From Chrysemys picta bellii (taxonomy: Eukaryota > Chordata > Testudines > Emydidae): a stretch of 64,000 nucleotides of DNA. The number at the start of each line of letters is the position of its first letter. Position 1 is the first letter of the stretch. This document shows, in pieces, positions 22,915 through 33,137 of the stretch. The stretch spans positions 119,615,434-119,679,433 of the forward strand of contig NC_088795.1 of assembly GCF_011386835.1 (NCBI RefSeq), in the 5' to 3' direction. Made by a program: the position numbers and the translations under genes. Under the pieces are notes generated by a model that was not told the origin of the DNA, made no database searches, and saw nothing but the letters and a program-made list of their open reading frames with translations.

Positions 22915-23240
22915 TAGTCTCTCTTACTCCTTCTCTCTCCCCCAGATCCCCCTCCTCTTTCTGTTCCACACCTGACTTTTCCATCTCTCCATCTTACATT
23001 GGAATCTCCAGTTTCTTTCTACCTTAATTCCTCTCTCCTTCCCACCTCTTTCTCTCTTCCTTCACTGATTCCCTAACCTTTCTCTCTTCCCCTCTACTAC
23101 CCAGCAGCTGTGCTTCCACTGTCAACCTCCTCTCTTCTGCTCCCCCATCATTTCTCTCTCTCCTCTGGTTCATAGTGGGGCTCTCTCCCCCTAGTATCCC
23201 CCATCTCTTCTGTCTCCTCTTCTCCTTTCCTTCCTGTACC
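22915..23240 (+). repeat. polypyrimidine (CT-rich) tract
   Basis: For more than 300 bp the + strand is dominated by C and T (CTCTCTTACTCCTTCTCTCT and similar), with no fixed period. It could form unusual DNA structures. It is not part of the LTR that begins 140 bp downstream. Confidence 0.75.
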
Positions 23241-23382
23241 CGACTTCCCTTTTATGGTCAAGGGTGATCTCCAGTGGCCATCTGTTTAGCCATCCCAGGC
23301 ACCTGCTGTAATTACAGTGAGCTCCCAACCACAATCACAGCGTGTTCTCAAAGGCCTGCAGATGTTTTATTTCCTTTCAGAC

Positions 23383-24221
23383 TGTCATAAATATAAAGGG
23401 AAGGGTAACCACCTTTATGTGTGCAGTGACATAAAATCCCTCCTGGCCAGAGGTATAGAACCTCTTTACCTGTAAGGGGTTAAGAAGCTCAAATAACCTG
23501 GTTGGCATCTGACCAAAAGGACCAATAAGGAAAGAAGATACTTTCAAATCTGGGGGGGGGGAGGGTGGGGAGAAGAGGTTTTGTTTGTGCTCTGGTTGTT
23601 TGTTCCCCTCTTTGGATGAAGAGAGACACCAAGCAGGTAAAACCTCTCCTGAAAACATACCTGAAATGATACATCTAAAATTCCAGAAATTGTAAGTAAA
23701 GGCAAGGAAATGCATTAGATTATCTTTTTGTTTTAGCTTGTGAATTTTCCCTATGCTACGAGGGAGTTCTATTCCTGTTTTTTGTAACTTTGAAGCTGAG
23801 CCTAGAGGGGAAGCCTCTGTGTTTAAATCTTTTTATCACCCTGTAAAGTTACCTTCCATCCTGATTTTGCAGGTGTGATTCTTTTACTTTTACTTTAAAT
23901 AAAGTTCTCCCTTTAAGAACCTGTTTGATTTTCAGTGTCCTAGAGACAAAGGGTCTGGTCGGTACTCACATTATTCTCAAGCCTCCCCAGGAAAGGGGGT
24001 GAAGAGGCTTGGGGGAATATTTTGGGGAAATAGGGACTCAAAATGGCCTTTTTCCTGAATTTTGGTCTAAATCACTTGGTGGTGGCAGCAAGAGACAAGG
24101 AAAGGATTTGTACCTTGGGGAAGTTTTAACTGACGCTGGTAGAAATAAGCTTAGGGGGGGTCTTTCATGCGGGTCCCCACATCTGTACCCCAGAGTTCAG
24201 AGTGGGGAGGGAACCCTGACA
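23383..24221 (+). mobile_element. solo LTR of an endogenous retrovirus-like element, 839 bp
   Basis: The sequence begins TGTCATAAATATAAAGGG and ends GAACCCTGACA, with the direct repeat CAGAC on both sides (23378-23382 and 24222-24226). A polyadenylation signal AATAAA is at about 23897-23902. No gag, pol or env is attached, so this is a recombination-derived solo LTR. The exact TSD and intact TG...CA ends are seen directly; assignment to a retroviral family is inferred from size and layout. Confidence 0.88.
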
Positions 24222-24226
24222 CAGAC

Positions 24227-26589
24227 CCTCTCATATTGCCTGCCCTGGCAAGAACCAGTGTGGTGGATGGGACATCTTCTAGGCAGTTAGGACGAGGCTT
24301 TCAGAACCAAACTAATGAGTGTACTACTACAATAAAGATGTCTGTGGTGCAGAAGATCCGGTAAGTAATATAGTAATTCCAGTTCACTCTGCTGCAGCAA
24401 ACCAATTCAGTATTATTAATGGTATGGTGGCAAGAAGTGCAGGATACACTGGCTTTTTTGAGCCCTGCAGGTCTCCCTTCCAAATCGTGCCCAGTCCTGA
24501 TCCAGCTTGGCTTATGAGATCCAATGAGATCATAGCTATAGTGTATGGCACACTGTTCTGCCAAAAGCAGCAGTGGGAACTGAACCAACTTTTCTCAAAT
24601 CAATGAGATCTAGCAGCTTATTCTCTGTTTGTGGGGCAACAAGAGTGCAACTGTGTGTTTCTTTGTGTGTGTTTTCTTTTGAAAAGTGTCAATTCAGAGT
24701 TTCAAACTCATTTATGTAGCTCCGCGCATATTGATAAATTAGTGGTAAATATGGCTTTCGTGATAAACACTCAGAGCAGATCTGCCATGTCACTTTATTA
24801 TTTATAAAGACTTTGGGGATTCTTTCCAGGCCAGCTGACTCACAACTTTGAAGTCACTGAGCAAAGATTCAACCTCTTCTTCACTCAATAGATGCTTTCA
24901 GCTGCAAATCCTACTTGTACATTCAGGGCTAAAATCTTGTCTATTGAAAGAGCTGTAGCTTCAAAATGTAGCAGAGCTGTATTAACGCTTCATTTCCTAC
25001 AGTGAATCATTTTGCCTATGAAAGTGTAAGAGCTGGGGACATTAAAAAAACAAAACAAAAAAAACAACCCTCCGTGCTGTGGAATGGATTCTTTTCTTTC
25101 TCTAGATGACTTTATCCCATCATAGCAGTAAAATGCAGTGATATGGAATAATTATGCATTTTAAGTCTTTCCAATTGATATACTGTTGGGTAAATATATG
25201 CACTGAATGCTTCAGAGTGACTTTGGAGAGCAAAACACAAGGACATTATGAATAAAAGAAGCACTCACTTAGACTATGGGGTATATTAACCACTTTTACA
25301 TCATTAGTCTCTATTCAAGATTAAAGTAGGTATATTGACAGAAAAGTGATTGTAAAAATGTCATTGTGGGGCTGCATAATTTGTTGTCTCCCAATAGCTT
25401 CTATTATCAAATTTGCTCAGTTTCCAAGTCCAAAGGTGATTTTTCTAGATGCCTGAAAATTTAACCCAGGATCAGAAAATTAAACTCTGCTCTTTCTACT
25501 TTTAGCAGCACTGCTGGGAGAAAGGGTGCTTTAACTGGAAACCGATTGACATCTGGGTTGGTGATATGAGAGGCAGAATGGAATCCAGCCCAGTTTCCTC
25601 TATTGTCTTTTCAGTGTTAGCAATATTAAAAATTTGATTTAGTCAGCAAAGTAAACTGGAGGACATCAAAGTGGCAGATATGTTGAGTTAAAAGGTGCCA
25701 TTTTTTCAAGGTGATTTTTTTCTTAAAGTGGACACTCTCTTTAACTCAAGCCATTGGACTCCCTGTGAATGGCTATAAACTGCGAAAAAGAGATGGGAGA
25801 GACTGTTCTACCATAGATCAAGAATGTGCCTAATATGTTGTTTTTGCCTGTTTTCATCTAGTGAGTTTGTAAGTAATATCCATAAATCAATGGAGGTAAC
25901 AAAAAGTACAAATACAAGTCAAATGGTAAATTCATAATTAGAAATTTGAGAATAAGTTATTAAAGGTTTTGGATATGTCAAATATATTTAATGCATATAA
26001 TATTTTTCACATTTTTATTAGTCTGTTATTGCGGAATTAACCACTGCTTCCAAAACAGAGCTCTGTAACTGCTAAAATAGGTAGCAGATAGGGTCATCTC
26101 CTTGTACAGCTAAAAGTTTGGTATTTTGATGTTCACGATTGATTTAAAGGTACGTCTGTGGCTTTGTATTTCTTTTTCTTTGTATCATGAAAACAATAAA
26201 AGAAATGCCTGAAAAAATATGTTCGCCAATCTAGAGGCAATAAATATAATGATGTGGAAAGTCTTTGGATGAAGATGGTGGCAAAGAACATTGGAGGACT
26301 CATGGTAGGAGAAATCATCAAATCAGGAAAAGGTTGTGGCTGAGCTCCTCTTAGAATATAACATTAATATACTATAAAATGGTAACAGTGTGGGGGATTT
26401 TTACCTGCCCAGATATGTTGGCTATAGAGCTGCTTTTAAGAAAAAGCTTGATGCAGGAATTGTTGGGTGAAGTTCTGTGCAAAAGAGAAGATTGTTACAA
26501 TCTCATCTAGTCTTAAAATCTATGAAAAAAAACTGTTTCTGAAGCTTTGTTTGCAAGATTCCATACCTTGACCCTATAAATAGCAACAA
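24227..26589. other. 2.3 kb of unique sequence
   Basis: There is no recognisable repeat and no supported gene. The block at about 24640-25060 is even in composition and repeat-free, which makes it a candidate for a conserved non-coding element, but conservation cannot be judged from one sequence. Confidence 0.45.
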
Positions 26590-26868
26590 GACTAAGGGGT
26601 TGCTACACTTACCGAGGATCGATGCTGCGGCGGTCGATTTAGCCGGTCTAGTGAAGACCCGCTAAATTGATCGCTGATTGCTCTCCCATTGACTCCTGTA
26701 CTGCACCTGATTGAGAAGAGCGAGGGGAGTCGATGGGAGAGCGTTTCCCATTGACGTCATGTAGTGTGGACCCCGTGGTAAGTAGATTTGAGTTACGCTA
26801 TTCACGTAACTCAAATTGCGTAGCTTAGATCGACTTTTCCCTTTAGTCAAGACAAGGCCTAATCCTAA
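26590..26868. mobile_element. hairpin-rich MITE-like element
   Basis: A CpG-rich island sits in AT-rich DNA with several self-complementary parts. There is a perfect 12-bp hairpin, ATTTGAGTTACG (26786-26797) with CGTAACTCAAAT (26805-26816) around a 7-nt loop, and GCTCTCCCATTGACTCC pairs imperfectly with GGAGTCGATGGGAGAGC. It has no coding potential. The outer boundaries are approximate (start near GGGGTTGCTACACTT, end near GTCAAGACAAGGCC). Confidence 0.7.
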
Positions 26869-27660
26869 TTCCAAGTGCAAAGCCTGACAAAATGGCCTCT
26901 GTGCACAGACTTCCGCTCGGGTTGCAGGGAAAAAGAATGTCCTCTCGCCTAAAGAGCTGGTTGTAGAACATCTGAACAACCCCCACACAGCTGCTAGTAT
27001 AGTGTCAGGTCTGCTGTATTATCTGTAGTCCACTCTGTGGCAGCTACATGTGTTTTAGCCAGTGGATTCCTATAATTTCAGAACCCCCGGTCATTTCTCC
27101 AGCTCTGCTTCTGTGCTGTCCAGTCTCACTTGATCCTCTAACCCTTTTCTCTGCTGTTGTGGAGCACAGGGATGGGTAGGCCCCATACAAATATTCTCTA
27201 TGGCTATGCTCCATCCTCTCATCAGAACCTTGCTAATTCTGCTAACTATGAGACCTTCTGTGGCCCTTTTTGTAAATTGGAAGATTTAGTCTGATGTGCT
27301 GCAGTTTACTTTTGGCTAAGGATGAGGGAGTAATTCATTTTTCATGCCCATCTTTGGCCTCTCAGCAGTGATTATTAACAAGGATACTCCAGAGTGCCAA
27401 TTTTGGAGGTGGCAATCCCTCTACTAGTAAAGGGATTGGTCATGCCCCATAGGCATTTGAGATCTGGTGGAGAAACATTATTCACCTATTTTTAATGCTG
27501 CATGGAGCTAGATGCACTGTTACTGCTAGACTTGGCCTCAGCCATTAATTATTGTTGTTAACAGCACATAGATAAAGATGCTAGATAGACAATAAAAACC
27601 TTTCAGGTGCAAAAGGCTGCTGTATTTTAAGACAGTTTTTCTTTATTCATTTGAGTGTGT
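26869..27660. other. unannotated sequence
   Basis: No gene or named repeat was recognised. Confidence 0.45.
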
Positions 27661-27665
27661 GTGTG

Positions 27666-28503
27666 TGGCGGGCTTTGTACCTTGTCTACCCCTTAAGTCA
27701 GGGGGGGCGGGAGGTAACCCCGCCTCTCTACACCCATGTCTGCTCCCTCCCCCCGGTAGTCAGCACAGTGTGGCCCAATGGCCAGGGTCCATCTATTGCC
27801 TCTTCCCAAGTGAAGTAATGCGGCCTAGCGGCCGGAGTCCATTCAATGTGCCCTTAGGGCAGTGCGGCCCAACGTCCAGAGTCTGCCTAATTCTCCTCCC
27901 CTAGTGGGCTAGCACAGCCTAGTGGCCTAGCACAGCCTAGTGGCCATAGTCAATACAGCTACCTCTGGAGGCAAAACAGGGGGCCTAGTGGCTGGGGGCT
28001 ATCACAAGGGGGTGGCGACCCCCGGTAGGGAGGCCCAGACCCACCCAACTCCACTGGGCCCTGATAGCGGTGGAGTGGTCTGCCAAGGGGTCGGCGGGGA
28101 ATCCTACCGAAACACGCTGACCTCATAAGGGTGGGAGGTATCACTCCCTCACCTTCCCTGGGTCACTGCCTACCGGCTCTCCTGCAGCAGTAGTCCATAT
28201 GGTATCAGGGTCTCCAGGCTCAGCACCAGACGCTCCCTGGGGTTCCGGTAGCGGCAGGCCTCTGGTCCAGGTTTCTGGCTCTTCAGCTCTCATAGGTAAG
28301 GGCTGTAACAGTTCCTGGGCTGGAGCCCCTGCTGAGTCTCCTTTCTCCTCGGCAGTCAGTCCTGACTGAGCAGCTCTGCAGGCTTTTATACCTGACTTCC
28401 AGGTGGAGCATGCCCAGCAGAGCCTCGGGGGTGGGGCTTCCTCTGCTAGAAGAGAAGGTTTAAACCCCTTTGTACCAGTGCGGGGCTGTTCCGCCCCGTC
28501 ACA
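27666..28503 (-). mobile_element. solo LTR, 838 bp, antisense
   Basis: The + strand reads TGGCGGGC...CCCCGTCACA, flanked by GTGTG at 27661-27665 and 28504-28508. The left flank is part of a short (GT)n run, so that TSD could be fortuitous. On the minus strand the element begins TGTGACGGGG, with a TATA box GTATAAAAGC (28391-28382) about 112 bp in, which gives the orientation. A GCGGCC(C/T)A(A/G)CGGCC-type phrase recurs at 50-70 bp spacing over 27760-27950. The GC content is higher than in the flanks. Confidence 0.78.
28382..28391 (-). promoter_or_regulatory. LTR TATA box
   Basis: GTATAAAAGC on the minus strand, 112 bp from the 5' end of the LTR and close to the expected cap-site distance. It is likely inactive today. 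Confidence 0.6.
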
Positions 28504-28679
28504 GTGTGTGCTTTTTAAAAGAGCTTTTTGTGGATATGCAGGGCTAATTACTCAGAGTAGTTGCAGAGGTGCAAATTGGGGCAGAATTTTGTTTTGCTTC
28601 TTTTTTTGTTTCACTTGTTTGCATTTAGCAATGGAAATCTTACAACTTATGGTGGGTTGCTGTATTTATTACATTCATC

Positions 28680-28990
28680 AACTTACCAACCATCACAATA
28701 ACCCAGTAATTGAGAGAAGTAATATTATCCTCATTCTATAAAAGGGGGAAATTGAGATACATGGAACCTAGATTTTGGATGTGGCTGAGTTTTGCTTGCT
28801 CTCTGGCTAAAAGTTGCATAAGGGAAAAGCCAGTACTGATATCGGCACATAGGAGTTAAACTATTTGCCCAAAGTCTCTTAGGGAAATGGCATCATAGGC
28901 AGGATTTGAAGGCAGGATTTCCTGGCTTCCAGTTCTGTGGTGAGACAGCTAAACTACACTGTCTGTTCCTGGGTATATTCTGGAGCTGGA
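28680..28990 (-). repeat. MIR-type repeat, antisense, interrupted
   Basis: ATTATCCTCATTCTATAAAAGGGGGAAATTGAGATAC (+ strand, ending about 28762) and, after about 80 unrelated bases, GGAGTTAAACTATTTGCCCAAAGTC with a GGCAGGATTTGAA block. This is the MIR/L2 core order with an insertion at about 28770-28842. Confidence 0.65.
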
Positions 28991-29575
28991 TGGATTCATC
29001 TATTGTTTGTAATATTCACTATCTGAAAAATAACATGTTGGGCCTGCTTTTTGCTCCAGCTTCAATCAAAAGTCCTGTTGACTTCAGGATCATGTCTTTA
29101 GTAGATTTTATACTTGCTTTTCCTAAATTGGCTTTGTAATCATGTTTGTAATATTTTTCTTTTTTCTGAAATTCTCTGATACATGATATGCTTTTCCCAT
29201 CTGTCTCTGTCCAAATTAAAATTGTTTGTGAGGTTAGTTTTAGTTCTTTTATTGCATCATTATACTGAGCAGCCTGTCAGTGCTTCCATTCTAAACCCAG
29301 TTGTATAGGGCTTTATGACGCAGCTGTGCGATATTATTCTGAGCTGAAACTTGGCTTTAAATGACTCAAGCCCCCCCCCCCATCTTTTTTTAATACAGAT
29401 AAGTAAAATAAATTGGTATGGGATGCATTTTGAAGTTAGAGGATCAAATGTTTAGACATGGAATGGTTCTGGAGGTTGGTTTTTGCCCCTCTTACTTAGA
29501 GGGAGGCTGTATCATTAGTACAGTTAGCAAGTATTGGTAACCAGTACATAGAAGATAATCACTTCTAACTTATGA
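28991..29575. other. unannotated sequence
   Basis: It includes a C9 run near 29372. Nothing else was recognised. Confidence 0.4.
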
Positions 29576-29674
29576 GCCTGATTCTTCTCTCAGTTTTATA
29601 CTGGTGTAATTCCATTAACTTCAATGGGGTTACTCCTGATTTACATTGGCATGAGTGGGAAGAGATTCAGGTCC
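29576..29674. repeat. palindromic repeat
   Basis: It runs from GCCTGATTCTTCTCTCAG to AAGAGATTCAGGTC, with ACTTCAATGGGGTTACTCC at the centre. It is a member of the family at 14359-14460. Confidence 0.75.
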
Positions 29675-29878
29675 TGTATGTATATGGCTCTCTTCTAATT
29701 TACTCCAATTTTTTCACCACTGTAACCTATATACATACAGAGATATCAGACTACCACAACTTTTATGGCCTCTTGTGTACACATGTATTGTATTGATAGG
29801 TAAGATACAGGTCAAATTATGGTTAAGGCACTGGCTGCATTGGTGAGCAAGTGTGGATGTGCAATTCCTGGAGACATT

Positions 29879-29969
29879 GGGACTGATTCTGCTCCTATTT
29901 ACACCTAACTCCACTGATTTCATTGGAGTTACTCCTGATTTACATTACTGTGGGAGGAGACTTGGACCC
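29879..29969. repeat. palindromic repeat
   Basis: GGACTGATTCTGCTCCTATTT on the left and a GGAGGAGACTTGGACCC right end flank CATTGGAGTTACTCCTGATT. The preceding 130 bp (from about 29750, ATGGCCTCTTGTGTA) resemble 33338-33480, so the two may be copies of one larger element. Confidence 0.7.
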
Positions 29970-30070
29970 ATGATCTCTCTCTCACACACACAATCTAGAT
30001 ATATAAAATATTATTTTAAAATAATTAAATCCTCTTAGGGTCACATCTTACTAACCCTGACTCAGATGAC

Positions 30071-30447
30071 ACATGTTTAGTCTTGAGAAAAGAAGACTGA
30101 GGGGGACCTGATAAGAATCATCAAACATGTTAAGCATTGTCATAAAGAGGACTGGGACCAGTTGTTCTCCACATCAACTGACGGTAGGACAAGTAATGGG
30201 CTTTATGCAGCAAGGGATATTTAGGTTAGATATTAGGAAGAACTTTCTAACCAAAAGGGTAGTTAAGCTCTGGAATACGCTTCCAAGGGAGGTGTTGGAA
30301 TCCCCATCCTTGGAGGTTTTTAAGAACAGGTTGGACAAACACCTGTCAGGGATGATCTAGGTTTATTTGGTCCTGCATCAACGCAAGGGGCTGGACTTCA
30401 TGACTTCTTGAGGTCCCTTCCAGCCCTACATCTCTATGATTCTATAT
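30071..30447 (+). mobile_element. CR1 LINE 3' end
   Basis: This is a strongly 5'-truncated CR1 that begins ATGTTTAGTCTTGAGAAAAG and ends GGTCCCTTCCAGCCCTACAT, followed by CTATGATTCTAT, the typical CR1 terminal repeat. Within it, 30127-30360 encodes the conserved C-terminal stretch of ORF2 ([22 protein letters not shown] ordering; see next entry). Confidence 0.93.
30127..30360 (+). pseudogene. CR1 ORF2 C-terminus
   Basis: About 77 codons include [18 protein letters not shown] and a LESPSLEVFKNRLDKHLSG end, the well-known C-terminal domain of CR1 polyproteins. The frame is preceded by stops and frameshifts, so nothing functional remains. The Met at the start is incidental. Confidence 0.88.
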
Positions 30448-31566
30448 GCCTGTTCCCATAGTCCTGCGTGGAACTAGGCATGTGAGAAAGAGTAATAATC
30501 ACATTAGTAAGGGTTTGCAGACTAAGTCCTTACTTACTATTCTGAAAGACTGGCTATTAGGGATACTTAGAAACTCATTGTTTAATGTTTTCCAATACAA
30601 ATGTTAGCTCCGTACTGGATTAATACACCATGGTTGGATATGATACACTCTAATAGCTCTGAAAGAACTGCTAGCAAATATGGTTTCTGACATCTTTTAG
30701 AGTCCTGACTAGCCCAATATATTGAAGCAGCAAATGTCTGAGATCCATTTAGTGACCTCTCTGAAAGATAAGTTGACAGAATCCATCATGACTAAATGTG
30801 TCTAAGATGAGTGATCTGTGATGTGCTGAGCTGGGGAGAGCCTTGGTGCATTTGTTCAGATCAAGAATCATCTTTCACTAAGACCTGGATTGAAGTGAAA
30901 GTGACTAGAAATTTTTGTTTGGCTGTCATGGCAGGCACTCATCTCTGGAATGCTCCCTGGCAGCCCAATGTGGAACCAGGGATACCTCTCTGCTTCAGTT
31001 TCCCCTAGTGGGCTTTCAATAAGTTCAATGAGGCTGGCGAACAGAGCCCATTCAAGGGTCTAGTTTATTTAATTGACCACCAAATGTGGTAAACAAACAA
31101 GCTTTCTCCAACAAGCTTTCTCCTTCTTTGATAAGTCCCCAGGCTTTAGAAGGCCCAGGTATTCCTTAACTAATTAACTACCACCCAGACATAGGTGCAT
31201 CTGGATTGGCGTATTCTCCTTAGTGGAGCCTGTCACAGGGAGGGTGAGTACCTGACCCCTCAGAGAGCCAGTCCCTGTGGACAGTAACCATTTGTGTTAT
31301 TTTTTAGAGAAACCTCATTAAATACTGCCATTAAGTAGGAGAGTTCAAATTAACACCTCGAAAGTGCATAAAAATAACAAAAGAATGGCATGAACCATGG
31401 GTTACCTAAAGCAAGACTGAATTTAACCTTCTGGGCCTGGGTATTGCAGCATGTGGCTAGAGCCAAAGGCAGCCTTTGATATGAACGAGTGCAACCCCAC
31501 TGAAGTCAATGAGCCTCATTCTCTACTGCCCTGCATCTTGTGGAGGGAATTACACTTGTGTAAAAG
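30448..31566. other. sequence with a possible LTR remnant
   Basis: About 30935-31300 (GGCACTCATCTCTGGAATGC ... GTCACAGGGAGGGTGAGTACC ... CAGTCCCTGTGGACAGT) has the CT/GT-phased look of a decayed reptile LTR, but neither ends nor TSD could be found. A palindromic fragment (CCCACTGAAGTCAATGAGCC) lies at 31496-31515. The rest is unrecognised. Confidence 0.35.
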
Positions 31567-31650
31567 GTTTCAGAGTAACAGCCGTGTTAGTCTGTATCCG
31601 CAAAAAGAACAGGAGTACTTGTGGCACCTTAGAGACTAACAGATTTATTT

Positions 31651-31690
31651 CAGCATAAGCTTTCGTGGGCTACAGCCCACTTCTTCAGAT
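31651..31690 (-). ncRNA. hammerhead-like motif in the PLE end
   Basis: On the minus strand: CTGAAGA (31688-31682), a perfect stem II GTGGGC-TGTA-GCCCAC (31680-31665), GAAA (31664-31661), and the mini stem III GC-TTAT-GC (31660-31653). The core fits CUGANGA...GAAA. The position after stem III reads UG, however, where a hammerhead needs UH, so this copy should not cleave. Confidence 0.5.
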
Positions 31691-31816
31691 GCATAGAGTG
31701 AAACACACAGACAGAAGATATTTATACAGACAGAGAACATGAAAAGGTGGAAGTACGCATACCAATTGTAAGAGGACAATCAATTGAGATGAGCTATCAG
31801 TAGCAGCAGAAGAAAA

Positions 31817-31983
31817 GAAGAACAGGAGGACTTGTGGCACCTTAGAGACTAACAAATTTATTAGAGCATAAGCTTTCGTGGACTACAGCCCACTTCTTCG
31901 GATGCATTTGTTAGTCTCTAAGGTGCCACAAGTCCTCCTGTTCTTCTTTTTGCGGATACAGACTAACACGGCTGCTACTCTGA
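31817..31983 (+). mobile_element. PLE-end foldback nested in the PLE, 12-bp TSD
   Basis: It is flanked by AGCAGAAGAAAA at 31805-31816 and 31984-31995; removing it rejoins the PLE 3' UTR. It contains perfect 41-bp inverted arms (31817-31857 and 31906-31946) around a 48-nt loop. The loop carries the ribozyme-like core read on the minus strand (CCGAAGA, stem II, GAAA, GC-TTAT-GC, TC). The right end has the 37 nt that are unique to one side (31947-31983, finishing GGCTGCTACTCTGA). Confidence 0.93.
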
Positions 31984-32064
31984 AGCAGAAGAAAAAACTT
32001 TGAAGTGATAATCAAGATGACCCATAGAAGGTGTGAGGAGAACTTAACATGGGGGAAAAAAAAT

Positions 32065-32805
32065 TCAATTAGTGTAATGACCCAACCATTCCCAGTCTCT
32101 GTTTAGACCTAAGTTAATTGTGTCTAATTTGCATATTAATCGAGTTCAGCAGTCTCTCTTTGGAGTCTGTTTTTGAAGTTTTTTTGTTGCAAAACTGACA
32201 CCTTCAAGTCTGTCACTGAGTGATTAGAGAGGTTGAAGTGTTCTCCCACTGGTTTTTGAATGTTATGATTCCTGATGTCAGATTTGTATCCATTTATTCT
32301 TTTGCATAGAGACTGCCCAGTTTGGCCAATGTACATGGCAGAGGGGCATTGCTGGCACATGATGGCATATATCACGTTGGTAGATGTGCAGATGAATGAG
32401 TCCCTGATGGTGTGGCTGATGTGGTTAGGTCCTATGATGATGTCACTTGAATAGATACGTGGACAGAGCTGGCATCGGGCTTTGTTGCAAGGATAGGTTC
32501 CTGGGTTAGTGTTTTTGTTGTATGGTGTGCAGTTGCTGGTGAGTATTTCCTTAAGGTTGGGAGGCTGTCTGTAAGCGAGGACTGGTCTGTCTCCCAAGAT
32601 CTGTGAGAGTGAGGGATCATCTTTCAGGATAGGTTGTAGATCTTTGATGATGCATTGGAGAGGTTTCAGTTGGGGGCTGAAGGTGGCGGCTAGTGGCGTT
32701 CTGTTATTTTCTTTGTTGGGCCTGTCCTGTAGTAGGTGGCTTCTGGGTACTCTTCTGGCTCTGTCAATCTGTTTTTTCACTTCAGCAGGTGGGTATTGTA
32801 GTTTT
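32065..32805 (-). pseudogene. PLE endonuclease region (GIY-YIG)
   Basis: Minus-strand frame 32780-32136 encodes 214 residues. They include a linker with a Cys cluster (YPCNKARCQLC, Cys 98/103/106), then the GIY-YIG nuclease: VIYAIMCQQC (residues 136-145), MYIGQTG (149-155), Arg161, and the distal GEHFN with Glu180 as the metal-binding acid. GIY-YIG is used by PLEs to nick the target. The usual RINGHKS histidine is Tyr165 here. A one-base loss near 32140 brings a premature stop. The family's C-terminal sequence continues in another frame to a TGA at 32067-32065. Upstream, a one-base gain in an A-run (about 32802-32806) separates it from the RT frame. Function is lost. Confidence 0.92.
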
Positions 32806-33137
32806 TAAGAATGCTTGATAGAGATCTTGTAGGTGTTTATCTCTGTCTGAAGGATTGGAGCAAATGCGGTTGTATCTTAGAGCTTGGCTGTAGACAATGG
32901 ATCGAGTGGTGTGTCCTGGATGGAAGCTGGAGGCATGTAGGCAAGTATAGTGGTCAGTGGGTTTCTGGTATAGGGTGGTGTTTATGTGACCATCATTTAT
33001 TAGCACAGTAGTGTCTAGGAAATGGACTGCTTGTGGGAATTGGTCTAGGCTGAGGTTGATGGTGGGATGGAAATTGTTAAAATCATGGTGGAATTCATCG
33101 AGGGCTTCTTTTCCATGGGTCCATGGTCCAGGCCATT
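32782..33137 (-). pseudogene. PLE reverse transcriptase C-terminal part
   Basis: The minus-strand frame is open from about 33120 to 32783. It reads KEALDEFHHDFNNFHPTINL, then HFLDTTV, then INTTLYQKPTD, then HASSFHPGHTTRSIVYSQA with an ALRYNRICS block. This is the region after the catalytic YIDD, which itself is missing through 5' truncation. The Met at 33006 is internal. The frame ends prematurely because of the A-run indel next to the endonuclease frame. Confidence 0.88.

Larger units (their letters stand above)
31567..33137 (-). mobile_element. Penelope-like element, 5'-truncated, with decayed RT and GIY-YIG endonuclease
   Basis: On the minus strand the order is: the C-terminal part of a reverse transcriptase (33137 to about 32800), a GIY-YIG endonuclease (about 32800-32065), a 3' UTR (32064-31690) and the PLE end (31690-31567, GGTTTCAGAGTAACAGCC on the + strand). 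RT followed by GIY-YIG is diagnostic of Penelope-like retroelements. The copy lacks most of the RT. A younger PLE-end foldback (31817-31983) has inserted in its 3' UTR. At least two single-base indels break the frame. TSDs for the outer element were not found. Confidence 0.93.
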
